From an uncultured Collinsella sp. (GTDB lineage Bacteria; Actinomycetota; Coriobacteriia; Coriobacteriales; Coriobacteriaceae): 18,531 nucleotides of DNA. The notes beneath the pieces are model-generated. The model had not been told where the DNA came from. It searched no databases and saw only the letters and a list, made by a program, of their open reading frames with translations. Where the stretch lies: the NCBI GenBank assembly GCA_902478885.1, contig CABSMS010000037.1, forward strand, positions 1 to 18,531. Reading direction: 5' to 3'. Each line of letters starts with the position of its first letter. Position 1 is the stretch's first letter. Of the stretch, positions 8,097 to 15,456 are shown one piece after another. The position numbers and the translations under genes are program-made.

Positions 8097-11000
8097 ATGG
8101 CACAGGGGACGTTTGTGCAGGCGCTCCGGAAAGAGGCGGCGCTGAGCGGCACCTTTATGAAGGGCCGCTCGCTCATGCTCAACGGCGCCGTGCTGTCGAT
8201 TGAGGACAGCGGCTCGCGCTTCTCCAAAAACGTGACGGTTGAGGGCTCGGTGCGTGGCTCGCGCGGCGATCTGTATAAGACGCACGTGGCGCTCGATATG
8301 GACGAGCACGAGGTGATCGACTACGACTGCGATTGCCCCGCTGCCTATCGCTACCCCGGCATGTGCAAACACGCCATCGCCACAGCGCTGGCGTACTTGG
8401 ACGCCAGCGGCATTGAGTCTGTTGAGGGGCTGCGCACACCGGTTCGCACGTTTACGGCGCAGCCGAAACAGCCCGCGCGCACCGTGCCCAAAGCGCCAGC
8501 CGTCAATCCCAACTTTCCCTTTCCGGCGCCCGTCCCCACGAGTCCCAGCCTCATGGCGGCGCTCTCCGATCTTTCGGACGCGCGCATGGATGAGCTGGCG
8601 AGCATGCGCCGCAAGCTTGCCGGTGCCGTTGACCCCGACGCCCCCAAAGCGGCGTTGGAACCCTCGTTGGTGCCGTACTACAATCCGCTGTTCGCCGATC
8701 GCTTTAGCTGGGCGCTCGAGTTCCGCATTCGCTGCGGTTCGGTGTCCTACGTGGTCAAGGATATCGACGGCATGGCTGATGCCTATGTCCGAGGCGGTAC
8801 CTTCTCGTACGGCAAGAAGCTCACGTTTGTCCATACGCCCGAAGCCTTCGAAGACGTGTCGACAAAGCTGCTCAACCTTGTTGTGACGACTGTTGCCTAT
8901 CTCGATGACATCACAAGCTCGCGTTCGGCGTCGTACGATTTTGTCCGCAGCGGTTTTGTCGCCGAGCGTCAGTTGCCGCTGTCCGAGCATAGCATCGTAT
9001 ATGTACTGGACCTGCTGCGCGGCCAGTCCATCTCCTTTGAGCCCGCCTGGTCGCGGGGGACGACGACGCATCGCGCCTATGATGTGGCGGTTGAGATGCC
9101 TCCGGAAGGGGAGGACGAGGCACCGTCTAAGCACCCACCGCTCCTTGCCGCCAAAATCGCGCCGGCGGCTGGTGGCAGCTACGATCTGCGTCTGCCGGCC
9201 GATGCATACTGCTTTGCTTCGGGCGACGTAGCCTATCTGGTCGACACCCGCCGTGCGCGCCGCACCGATGTAGCGTTTGCCCAGCATGCGGCGCCGTTCC
9301 TATCGCGCTTGCTGCCCTGTCGCACGCCGGTCCATATCGCTGCTGACCAGGTGGGGGAGTTCTGTCGTATGGCGCTGCCCATTTTGCGCGACTACACCGA
9401 CCTTACCGCGCCCGCTGTGCTCGATACCGTGGCACCCGAGCCGAGCTTTGCCATGGCGATCGGCGTCGACGATGGGCTCGTGACCTGCAAAGTTACGGTT
9501 ACCTACGGCGACTGGTCGGCAGATCTCTTTAGCCTGGGCGCTCCGGGCAGCCCCTTCGAAGAACAGCGCCCGGGCGTGCCGCCGCGCGACGAGGTGGCAG
9601 AGTTTCGCGTTATGGACACGGCGGCTCTGTATTTCGACTTTTACGAGGGCGGCCTGGCGTTTGAGGAACGCGATGACGAGAGCCTGTTCCACTTGCTGAC
9701 CGAGGGTCTGTCTGCCCTGTCCGAGCTGGGCGAGGTCATGCTCAGCGACCGCCTGCGCCAGGTCTCGGTCCGCCCTGCGCCCAAGCTTTCGGTGCGTGCG
9801 ACCGTCAAGAGTAACCTGCTCGACGTCGAACTGGGCGCAAGCGGGCTTTCGGCGGCAGACCTTGCCATCTACCTCGACTCCTACAAGCGTCACCAGACGT
9901 TTGCGCGTCTCACGTCGGGCGACATCATTCGCCTGGACGAGGGAGCGCGCGCCGCGTTTGGCCTTGCCGAGGATCTGGGGGTCGATGCTGTCGACCTGCT
10001 CGACGGCGTGTCGCTTCCCGCCTCGAGCACCCTGTTCGTCGACAGCATGCTTGCGCGCACGCCCGCGCTCGAAGCCGATCGCGACGCTGCATTCCGTCGC
10101 ACCGTCGAGCGCCTGGATACGCTCGGTAAGATGGACTTTACGGTGCCGGTCTCGCTCAAGGCCACACTGCGCGGCTATCAGGTCGACGGCTGCCAGTGGC
10201 TCGGCTCGCTCGAGCACCTGGGCCTCGGCGGCATCTTGGCCGACGATATGGGCCTGGGCAAAACGCTGCAGATGATCGCGCATATCCTGGCGCGCGTGGA
10301 GGCGGGGGACGCTAAGCCCACGCTTGTGGTGTGCCCTGCGTCGCTTGTGTACAACTGGACCGCCGAGCTGGAGCGCTTTGCCCCGTCGCTCGACGTGTGC
10401 GCCATTGTGGGCGCCAAGGCCCAGCGTCGCGTGCAGATCGCCGGCGTGGCCGAGCACAACGTGGTCGTGACGTCGTATGACCTCATGCGGCGCGATATCG
10501 ACGAGTATGTTGAGCAGGACTTTGCCCGTGTGGTGCTCGACGAGGCCCAGTACATTAAAAACCCGCTCACCCAGGTAGCGCGTGCCGCCAAGCGCCTGCC
10601 GGCCGGTGTGCGCTTTGCCCTGACGGGCACGCCCATCGAAAACCGCCTGTCCGAGCTCTGGAGCATCTTCGACTTTCTTATGCCGGGCCTTTTGGGGACG
10701 CGCGAGTCGTTTGCTAAGCGCTTTGAGAGCCCCGTCGAGCATGCCGAGGGCGATAGCGCCGCTCGCCTGCAGGCGCTCGTGTCGCCGTTTGTGCTGCGCC
10801 GTGTCAAGGAAGACGTGGTTGCCGATCTGCCCGAAAAGATCGAGGACACCGTCATGGCGCAGCTCACCGGCGAGCAGCGCAAGCTCTACCTGGCCAACCA
10901 AGACCGCATCGCCCAGCAGGTGCAGCATCGCGAGGCATCCGAGTTTAAAAAAGACAAGCTCAAGGTGCTCGCCGAGCTCACCAAGCTGCGCCAGATCTGC

Positions 11001-11561
11001 TGTGACCCGCGTCTACACTACGAGGATTACAAGGCGGGGAGCGCCAAGCTCGATACGTGCATGGAGCTCGTGCACGGCGCACTCGACGGCGGGCATCGCA
11101 TCCTGTTGTTCAGCCAGTTTACGGGCATGCTCGATATCATCGGCAAGCGCCTGTCCAAGGAGGACATTGCTTTCCTTAAGCTCACGGGCGCTTCGTCTAA
11201 GGAGAGCCGCGCCAAGATGGTCGCACAGTTCCAAGCGGGCGAGGTTCCGGTGTTCTTGATTTCGCTCAAGGCGGGCGGCGTGGGCCTTAATTTGACGGCG
11301 GCCGACGTGGTCATTCACTACGACCCGTGGTGGAACGTGGCCGCGCAGGACCAGGCGACTGACCGCGCCCACCGCATTGGCCAGCAACATACCGTGACCG
11401 TGTACAAGCTCATCGCCAAGGACACGATCGAGGAACGCATTATACAGATGCAGGAGTCCAAGCGCGACCTGGTCAACAGCGTGCTCGGCGGCGACGGCAT
11501 CTCGTCGGCGCTGTTTACCCGCGAGGATGTTCTGGCGCTGCTGGGCGGCGACGGGCGCTAA
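8097..11561 (+). CDS. SWIM zinc-finger SNF2-family DEAD/DEAH-like ATPase
   Basis: A 1154-residue Swi2/Snf2 ATPase, predicted to translocate on duplex DNA and remodel protein-DNA complexes; no specific substrate can be read from the sequence. ATG 8097 is chosen because GGAGGA (8087-8092) lies just before it; an in-frame TTG at 8067 lacks a ribosome binding site. A SWIM zinc finger is near the N-terminus (Cys78, Cys80, Cys90, His92, pattern CxCx9CxH). A long middle region, about residues 180-650, resembles the bacterial SNF2-associated domain. The SNF2 motor follows: LRGYQVDGCQWL, Walker A DDMGLGKT (Lys722), DEAQ box (Asp815), LTGTPIENRL, then the second RecA lobe with SQFTGML, LISLKAGGVGLNLT and DRAHRIGQ (Arg1093). 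All motor motifs look intact. The 38-nt gap from dnaE suggests one transcript, linking it to replication or repair by context only. Confidence 0.93.
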   Translation: MAQGTFVQALRKEAALSGTFMKGRSLMLNGAVLSIEDSGSRFSKNVTVEGSVRGSRGDLYKTHVALDMDEHEVIDYDCDCPAAYRYPGMCKHAIATALAYLDASGIESVEGLRTPVRTFTAQPKQPARTVPKAPAVNPNFPFPAPVPTSPSLMAALSDLSDARMDELASMRRKLAGAVDPDAPKAALEPSLVPYYNPLFADRFSWALEFRIRCGSVSYVVKDIDGMADAYVRGGTFSYGKKLTFVHTPEAFEDVSTKLLNLVVTTVAYLDDITSSRSASYDFVRSGFVAERQLPLSEHSIVYVLDLLRGQSISFEPAWSRGTTTHRAYDVAVEMPPEGEDEAPSKHPPLLAAKIAPAAGGSYDLRLPADAYCFASGDVAYLVDTRRARRTDVAFAQHAAPFLSRLLPCRTPVHIAADQVGEFCRMALPILRDYTDLTAPAVLDTVAPEPSFAMAIGVDDGLVTCKVTVTYGDWSADLFSLGAPGSPFEEQRPGVPPRDEVAEFRVMDTAALYFDFYEGGLAFEERDDESLFHLLTEGLSALSELGEVMLSDRLRQVSVRPAPKLSVRATVKSNLLDVELGASGLSAADLAIYLDSYKRHQTFARLTSGDIIRLDEGARAAFGLAEDLGVDAVDLLDGVSLPASSTLFVDSMLARTPALEADRDAAFRRTVERLDTLGKMDFTVPVSLKATLRGYQVDGCQWLGSLEHLGLGGILADDMGLGKTLQMIAHILARVEAGDAKPTLVVCPASLVYNWTAELERFAPSLDVCAIVGAKAQRRVQIAGVAEHNVVVTSYDLMRRDIDEYVEQDFARVVLDEAQYIKNPLTQVARAAKRLPAGVRFALTGTPIENRLSELWSIFDFLMPGLLGTRESFAKRFESPVEHAEGDSAARLQALVSPFVLRRVKEDVVADLPEKIEDTVMAQLTGEQRKLYLANQDRIAQQVQHREASEFKKDKLKVLAELTKLRQICCDPRLHYEDYKAGSAKLDTCMELVHGALDGGHRILLFSQFTGMLDIIGKRLSKEDIAFLKLTGASSKESRAKMVAQFQAGEVPVFLISLKAGGVGLNLTAADVVIHYDPWWNVAAQDQATDRAHRIGQQHTVTVYKLIAKDTIEERIIQMQESKRDLVNSVLGGDGISSALFTREDVLALLGGDGR

Positions 11562-11644
11562 CCCGCTCGGGTGGGGCCGCCAGGGCGGATAGCACGCGCT
11601 GTCCCATCGTCCCCGCCCGTTATGTGTTCATTTGCCATGCCGTG

Positions 11645-11678
11645 GATGGTTCGCCTGCCTTTGGGCATAAGAACCATC
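11645..11678. promoter_or_regulatory. dyad symmetry in the superoxide reductase leader
   Basis: GATGGTTC (11645-11652) and GAACCATC (11671-11678) are perfect 8-bp inverted arms around an 18-nt spacer, ending 33 nt before the start codon at 11712. The spacing of about 26 bp between arm centres would suit either a repressor dyad or a 5'-UTR hairpin. I see no clear -10/-35 pair in this 150-nt spacer, and no intrinsic terminator after the SNF2 gene. Function is unproven. Confidence 0.4.
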
Positions 11679-11711
11679 GAGAACATTGGCACATCAGCAA
11701 AGGAGAACATC

Positions 11712-12074
11712 ATGGCGAAATTCTTTAAGGACCCCGACGGCAAGCTCATTGCCGCCCTTGGCAACGACGTTGCAACCCCTGCCGGCTGCACGGAGCTGAC
11801 CGCGAACACCGAGGATGCGGCGCACGAGAAGCACGTGCCGGTCGTTGAGAGCGAGCGCGACGGTCATGTGATCCGCGCACGCGTGGGCTCGGTCGAGCAT
11901 CCCAGCCTGCCCGAGCACTATATTGAGTGGATCGCCCTTGAGGCCGAGGGCCGTCTGGAGGTCCATTACCTTGAGCCCGGTATGAAGCCCGCGACGTTTT
12001 TTGCCGGCGGTTCCAAGACCGGTACCGTCTATGCCTATTGCAACCTGCATGGGCTGTGGTCCGCGACGTTCTAG
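11712..12074 (+). CDS. superoxide reductase (desulfoferrodoxin-like, no N-terminal Fe centre)
   Basis: A 120-residue protein that should reduce superoxide to peroxide in the cytoplasm without making oxygen, a typical defence of anaerobes. ATG 11712 follows AAGGAG (11700-11705); reading further upstream gives no family-like sequence. The catalytic Fe(Cys)(His)4 site is complete: His41 in EKHVPV, His63, His69, Cys110 and His113 in YCNLHG. The Glu39-Lys40 pair that steers superoxide is also present. The first 35 residues have the length and the trailing motif of the desulforedoxin domain of desulfoferrodoxin, but only one cysteine (Cys26) instead of four, so the FeS4 centre cannot form. This matches class III (Treponema-like) enzymes rather than two-iron desulfoferrodoxin. 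A hairpin 46 nt downstream probably ends its transcript. Confidence 0.92.
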   Translation: MAKFFKDPDGKLIAALGNDVATPAGCTELTANTEDAAHEKHVPVVESERDGHVIRARVGSVEHPSLPEHYIEWIALEAEGRLEVHYLEPGMKPATFFAGGSKTGTVYAYCNLHGLWSATF

Positions 12075-12094
12075 GAGCGCGCCCCCGCTCGGGG

Positions 12095-12100
12095 TATCAT
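12095..12100 (+). promoter_or_regulatory. weak candidate -10 for the NAD synthetase-like gene
   Basis: TATCAT lies 20 nt after the superoxide reductase stop. There is no recognisable -35. If it is real, the hairpin at 12121-12152 would lie inside the leader of the next gene and could act as an attenuator. Confidence 0.25.
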
Positions 12101-12120
12101 AGCTAGCATATGCACATGCG

Positions 12121-12152
12121 AGCGCCGACTGCATCATGCGGCCGGCGCTTTT
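12121..12152 (+). terminator. intrinsic-terminator-like hairpin
   Basis: AGCGCCG (12121-12127) pairs with CGGCGCT (12143-12149) over a 15-nt loop, followed by four T (12149-12152). It lies 46 nt after the superoxide reductase stop and 39 nt before the next start codon. The short T tract makes it a modest terminator; it may only partly block read-through. Confidence 0.6.
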
Positions 12153-12191
12153 ACTACGACAACGATGGTTTACGACGGAAAGGGCTGAGCC

Positions 12192-14177
12192 ATGAAGCTC
12201 GCACTTGCACAGATCGATATGCGCCTGGGTGATATTGAGGGCATTTGCGGTCGCATCGAGGACCAAGCCCGTTTGGCCCACGAGCGTGGCGCGCGCGTGC
12301 TGTGCGTCCCGGCTCCGCTCTTTATGGGTGCTCTGCCCGGCGGCCTGGTGGGCACTGCCGACTTTGAGCACGACATGCTGACAGGCCTGACCGGTGTCGC
12401 CGAGCGTATTCAAGAACTCGATATGATCTGCATCGTGCCCGCGGCGGTTTCGTTTGAGGGCCAGCCCCTGCTCGACTACATGATGCTCAAGGACGGCCAT
12501 GTGGTGCCGGCCCGTTCGAGCATTGCCTTGCAGCGCGGTGGGAACGGCGATGCCCGTTGGGCGCCGCCGGTCTTCGACGTGGACGGCGTGCGTATCGCCG
12601 TGATCTTCGACTTGGACCGCGAGCTCGGGATGCTGCCGACCGGCGTCGACCTCATCGCCTATTTCCAGTTCAACGCGTTTGATATGACCGACCGCGAGAC
12701 GGCTGCCATTGCCGCCGTTCGCAGCGGTGCCTACCGCAAGATCGCGTCCAAGCGCAGCGTGTGGTTTGCCTGCATGGCGCCGGTCGGTGCGTACGACGAG
12801 TCGGTGTATACCGGCGGCTCGTTTGTGCTCGACGACTGCGGGCGCGTGGTGGCCCAAGCGCCGTGTTTTGAGGAGAGCCTGCTGGTTCAGGAGATTCAGC
12901 GCGGCGTAATGCTCGATGCTTTGGAGGACCACGAGCTGCCCGAGTTTCGTTCCGAGGAGTGGTTGTGGCAGGCGCTGGTGCTCGCTGTGCGCGATAACGC
13001 CCGTGCCCATGGTACGTCGCGCGCCGTGGTGGCGCTCGAGGGCGATCTGCCGTCGTCTTTGCTTGCGGTGCTGGCTGTCGATGCATTGGGCTCGCGCAAC
13101 GTGATCGGCCTGGTGCTGGACCGCAACCGCATCTTTACGCCGGCGCAGGAAGAGGCCGAGGCCGCCCGCTGCGCCGCCGTTCGCGCGATTGCCGAGCGCC
13201 TGCACATTCGCACGGTTGAGCGCGATGCGCCGGATGCGGCGCGCGTACTCGACCGCGATGTGTCGGCGGGCGATGCCGAGCGCCTGCGTTCGCGTGCGCT
13301 GGGCCTCATGTTGGAGGACACGGCGCTCGAGCTGGACGCGATGGCTCTGAGTCCGCTTTCCAAGACCGAGTACGCGTTGGCAGCACCGGCGCTTTGCAGT
13401 GGCTACCAGGGCGATTACGCGCCCTTTGGCGATGTGTATCTGTCGACCCTCGAGTTTGTGGCGCGCGTGCGCAATCGCACGTCTGCCGTGGTGCCGCAGG
13501 AGCTCGTGACGCTCAACGCGGTGGAAGATTGCATGGAGCGCGTGCTGGCGCGGGCGCTCTCGACGCTCGACGGCCCGGTCGACATGCTCGATCGCGCGGC
13601 GCAGCTGCTCGGTGGACTCGAGCCGGGTGAGGTCGATGGTACGCTCGAGTCACACGTCGACCGCAGCCGTCCCTTCGACGACATCCCAATGGCCGCCGGC
13701 AAGCCCGAGGCTTGCTCGCTGCTGCTGATGCTCGTGCGTCAGGGCGAGGCCGCCCGCCGCATGCTGCCGACGGTGCCGATTGTCTCGGCCCGTTCGTTTG
13801 CTGAGCGCGCCTGGCCGTACATGCTTGCATGGTCCGACCTGGGGCTGAGCGGCAAGGAACGCATGACGGTCGATGCGCTGGCGCGCGCCGAGGTGAACCG
13901 CTTTGCCGACGAGGATACAAGCGAGCGCATGCGTGGCGAGATGATGGGCATACTGGGTGACCTGTTGGGTATTTCGCCCGAGCAGATGGAAGAGCTGCGC
14001 TCCGAGGATGGCCAGCGTCGCCTGCATGAGGGCATGAAAAAGTTTGAGGGCGAGGTCCAGGACGCCATCGAAAAGATGATGGGCGGCCAGGGCGGACCGC
14101 AGGGTGGGCCCCAGGGCACGCCGATGCCGCAACCGCCGATGGATCCCCGGCAGTTCCCATTCTTCTCGCAGAACTAA
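12192..14177 (+). CDS. NAD+ synthetase (NadE)-like protein, both active sites degenerate
   Basis: A 661-residue homologue of glutamine-dependent NAD+ synthetase. ATG 12192 follows GGAAAGG (12177-12183). Residues 1-265 form a nitrilase-fold glutaminase domain, but the Glu-Lys-Cys triad is gone: the Glu position of PEL is Ala41 in VPAPLF, the Lys region (about 100-113) has no Lys at the expected place, and the nucleophilic Cys of ICED is replaced around Phe139 (VIFDLD). Residues about 275-550 follow the NAD synthase fold, with VDALGSRNVIGLV, LSKTEYAL, YAPFGDVYLSTL and VVPQEL still recognisable. The PPi loop SGGxDS reads EGDLPS (283-288), with Pro287 in place of the key Asp. A C-terminal extension (about 551-661) has charged and Met-rich helices, then a Gly-Gln-Pro tail. 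No frameshifts or stops, so it is maintained as a protein. Enzymatic NAD synthesis is unlikely; a structural, sensing or regulatory role is inferred. Confidence 0.8.
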   Translation: MKLALAQIDMRLGDIEGICGRIEDQARLAHERGARVLCVPAPLFMGALPGGLVGTADFEHDMLTGLTGVAERIQELDMICIVPAAVSFEGQPLLDYMMLKDGHVVPARSSIALQRGGNGDARWAPPVFDVDGVRIAVIFDLDRELGMLPTGVDLIAYFQFNAFDMTDRETAAIAAVRSGAYRKIASKRSVWFACMAPVGAYDESVYTGGSFVLDDCGRVVAQAPCFEESLLVQEIQRGVMLDALEDHELPEFRSEEWLWQALVLAVRDNARAHGTSRAVVALEGDLPSSLLAVLAVDALGSRNVIGLVLDRNRIFTPAQEEAEAARCAAVRAIAERLHIRTVERDAPDAARVLDRDVSAGDAERLRSRALGLMLEDTALELDAMALSPLSKTEYALAAPALCSGYQGDYAPFGDVYLSTLEFVARVRNRTSAVVPQELVTLNAVEDCMERVLARALSTLDGPVDMLDRAAQLLGGLEPGEVDGTLESHVDRSRPFDDIPMAAGKPEACSLLLMLVRQGEAARRMLPTVPIVSARSFAERAWPYMLAWSDLGLSGKERMTVDALARAEVNRFADEDTSERMRGEMMGILGDLLGISPEQMEELRSEDGQRRLHEGMKKFEGEVQDAIEKMMGGQGGPQGGPQGTPMPQPPMDPRQFPFFSQN

Positions 14178-14181
14178 ACTG

Positions 14182-14206
14182 GGGATGGGATTCGCTCCCA
14201 ACCCCG
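14182..14206 (+). terminator. hairpin after the NAD synthetase-like gene
   Basis: GGGGATGGGA (14182-14191) pairs with TCCCAACCCC (14197-14206) over a TTCGC loop, with one A-A mismatch in ten pairs. It starts 4 nt after the stop codon. No T run follows, so it is either a weak or factor-assisted terminator or a 3' stabilising hairpin. Confidence 0.5.
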
Positions 14207-14236
14207 ATACTTCAACTAAGCATCTCGGCCCCGTTG

Positions 14237-14245
14237 TGCTATTCT
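14237..14245 (+). promoter_or_regulatory. extended -10 promoter of ruvCAB
   Basis: TGC-TATTCT is an extended -10 (TGn then a TATAAT-like hexamer at 14240-14245), 69 nt before the ruvC start. No good -35 is visible, as is common with extended -10 promoters. The SOS box begins at the very next base. Confidence 0.55.
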
Positions 14246-14259
14246 AGAACAGACGTTCG
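14246..14259. promoter_or_regulatory. LexA (SOS) operator of ruvCAB
   Basis: AGAACAGACGTTCG matches 13 of 14 positions of the Bacillus/actinobacterial SOS box CGAACRNRYGTTYG; only the first base differs. It abuts the -10 element and covers the expected transcription start, a position where bound LexA would block initiation. This fits the known SOS control of ruv genes in many bacteria and implies induction of this operon by DNA damage. Confidence 0.75.
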
Positions 14260-14314
14260 TGAATAGTGCGCGGGGCGTTGCCTTGTGCTGCGCTTGTGGC
14301 GAGGGGAGGTTGGC

Positions 14315-14836
14315 TTGGTCATTTTGGGCATCGACCCCGGTTTGGCCCATACGGGTTGGGGGATTATCGAGGAGCGGCGCGGCGAGGTTCGCTGTCGTGC
14401 TTACGGTTGTATCGAGACCAGCGCGGGCAGTCCGCTCGCGGTGCGCCTGTCTCACATCGCCCGCGACCTCAAGGGTGTCGTGGAGCGTTATCGACCCGAT
14501 ACCGCTGCTATCGAGAGCATTTACTTTGGCGCCAACGTCCGCTCGGCCATCCCCACGGCGCATGCCCGCGGTGCTGCGCTCGTGGCGCTTTCGGAGTGCG
14601 CGCTCGAGATTGGCGAGTACACGCCTATGCAGATTAAGCAGGCCGTTGTGGGCACCGGCGCCGCGGACAAACGGCAGGTCGCGTATATGGTTCGTACGCT
14701 CACGCAGCTCGATCACGACCCGCATCCCGACCATGCCGCCGATGCTCTGGCCTGCGCCATCTGTCACGTTAACCTCAGCCGCACCCGGGCGCTTACCGGT
14801 GGCGAGTTCTATCAACAGAGAGGAACCGGATACTGA
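14315..14836 (+). CDS. ruvC: Holliday junction resolvase RuvC
   Basis: The endonuclease that cuts Holliday junctions symmetrically after RuvAB branch migration. The start is taken as TTG 14315: GGGGAGG (14302-14308) lies 6 nt upstream, the protein then begins MVILGIDPG as RuvC does, and the length becomes 173, equal to the E. coli protein. A GTG at 14285 would add 10 residues without a good ribosome binding site. The catalytic set is present: Asp7 in GIDPG, Glu67 in AIESIYFG, His140 and Asp143 in DHAADALA; His in the third position is found in Thermus RuvC. The stop overlaps the ruvA ATG by one base (TGATG). Confidence 0.95.
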   Translation: MVILGIDPGLAHTGWGIIEERRGEVRCRAYGCIETSAGSPLAVRLSHIARDLKGVVERYRPDTAAIESIYFGANVRSAIPTAHARGAALVALSECALEIGEYTPMQIKQAVVGTGAADKRQVAYMVRTLTQLDHDPHPDHAADALACAICHVNLSRTRALTGGEFYQQRGTGY

Positions 14837-15456
14837 TGATCTCCCAGCTCCATGGAACGCTTGTCGAGGCCACGATGAGCTCGGCCGTTGTCGATGTATC
14901 GGGCGTGGGCTTTGAGCTCGGCATCTCGGGCAGCACTGCCGCCACGCTGCCTGCACCCGGCGGCGAGGTGCGCCTCTATACCCGTATGCAGGTGCGCGAG
15001 GATGCCATGACGCTCTTTGGTTTTGCCTCCAAGGACGAGCGCACGATGTTCGATCGGCTCGTGTCCGTGTCGGGCGTTGGCCCGCGCCTGGCGCTTGCCG
15101 TGCTCTCCACCTATACCGTGGGACAGCTGTATTCCCTGGTGATGGCCGAGGACGACAAGGGTATGGCCAAGGTTCCCGGTGTGGGCAAAAAGACCGCGCA
15201 GCGTCTGATCCTGGAGCTCAAGAGCACCTTTGCCAAGGATAAGGGCTTTGTGCCGGTCGACGTGATTCCCGGCCAGGTTGCGATGCCGGTTCCCGCCGCC
15301 GCTCCTTCGGCGATCGATGACGCCCGTGCGGCGCTCCTTTCCATGGGCTTTAGCCCGCAGGAGACCGATGTTGCCCTGAGCGGGTATGATGGGCAGAATA
15401 TGCGTGTCGAGGATCTGCTCGGCGCGGCGCTTAAGCGACTTGGAATGGATGCGTGA
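14836..15456 (+). CDS. ruvA: Holliday junction branch migration protein RuvA
   Basis: A 206-residue subunit that binds the four-way junction as a tetramer and loads RuvB. The order is an N-terminal OB fold (1-62) with the acidic pin residues Glu55 and Asp56 at their E. coli positions, two helix-hairpin-helix motifs (VSGVGPRLA near 77-85 and VPGVGKKTA near 113-121), a Pro/Ala-rich flexible linker (about 138-160), and the C-terminal three-helix domain that contacts RuvB (160-206). Starts at ATG 14836, sharing one base with the ruvC stop, and ends one base into ruvB, so translation is probably coupled. Confidence 0.96.
   Translation: MISQLHGTLVEATMSSAVVDVSGVGFELGISGSTAATLPAPGGEVRLYTRMQVREDAMTLFGFASKDERTMFDRLVSVSGVGPRLALAVLSTYTVGQLYSLVMAEDDKGMAKVPGVGKKTAQRLILELKSTFAKDKGFVPVDVIPGQVAMPVPAAAPSAIDDARAALLSMGFSPQETDVALSGYDGQNMRVEDLLGAALKRLGMDA

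Noticed and set aside
9300..10928. Long minus-strand frame opposite the SNF2 gene (with similar ones at 11694-13205 and 16592-18211)
   Set aside because: All are shadows of well-identified plus-strand genes.
12165..12188. Seven-codon leader ORF before the NadE-like gene
   Set aside because: Too short to support, no own ribosome binding site, and it merely spans the real one.
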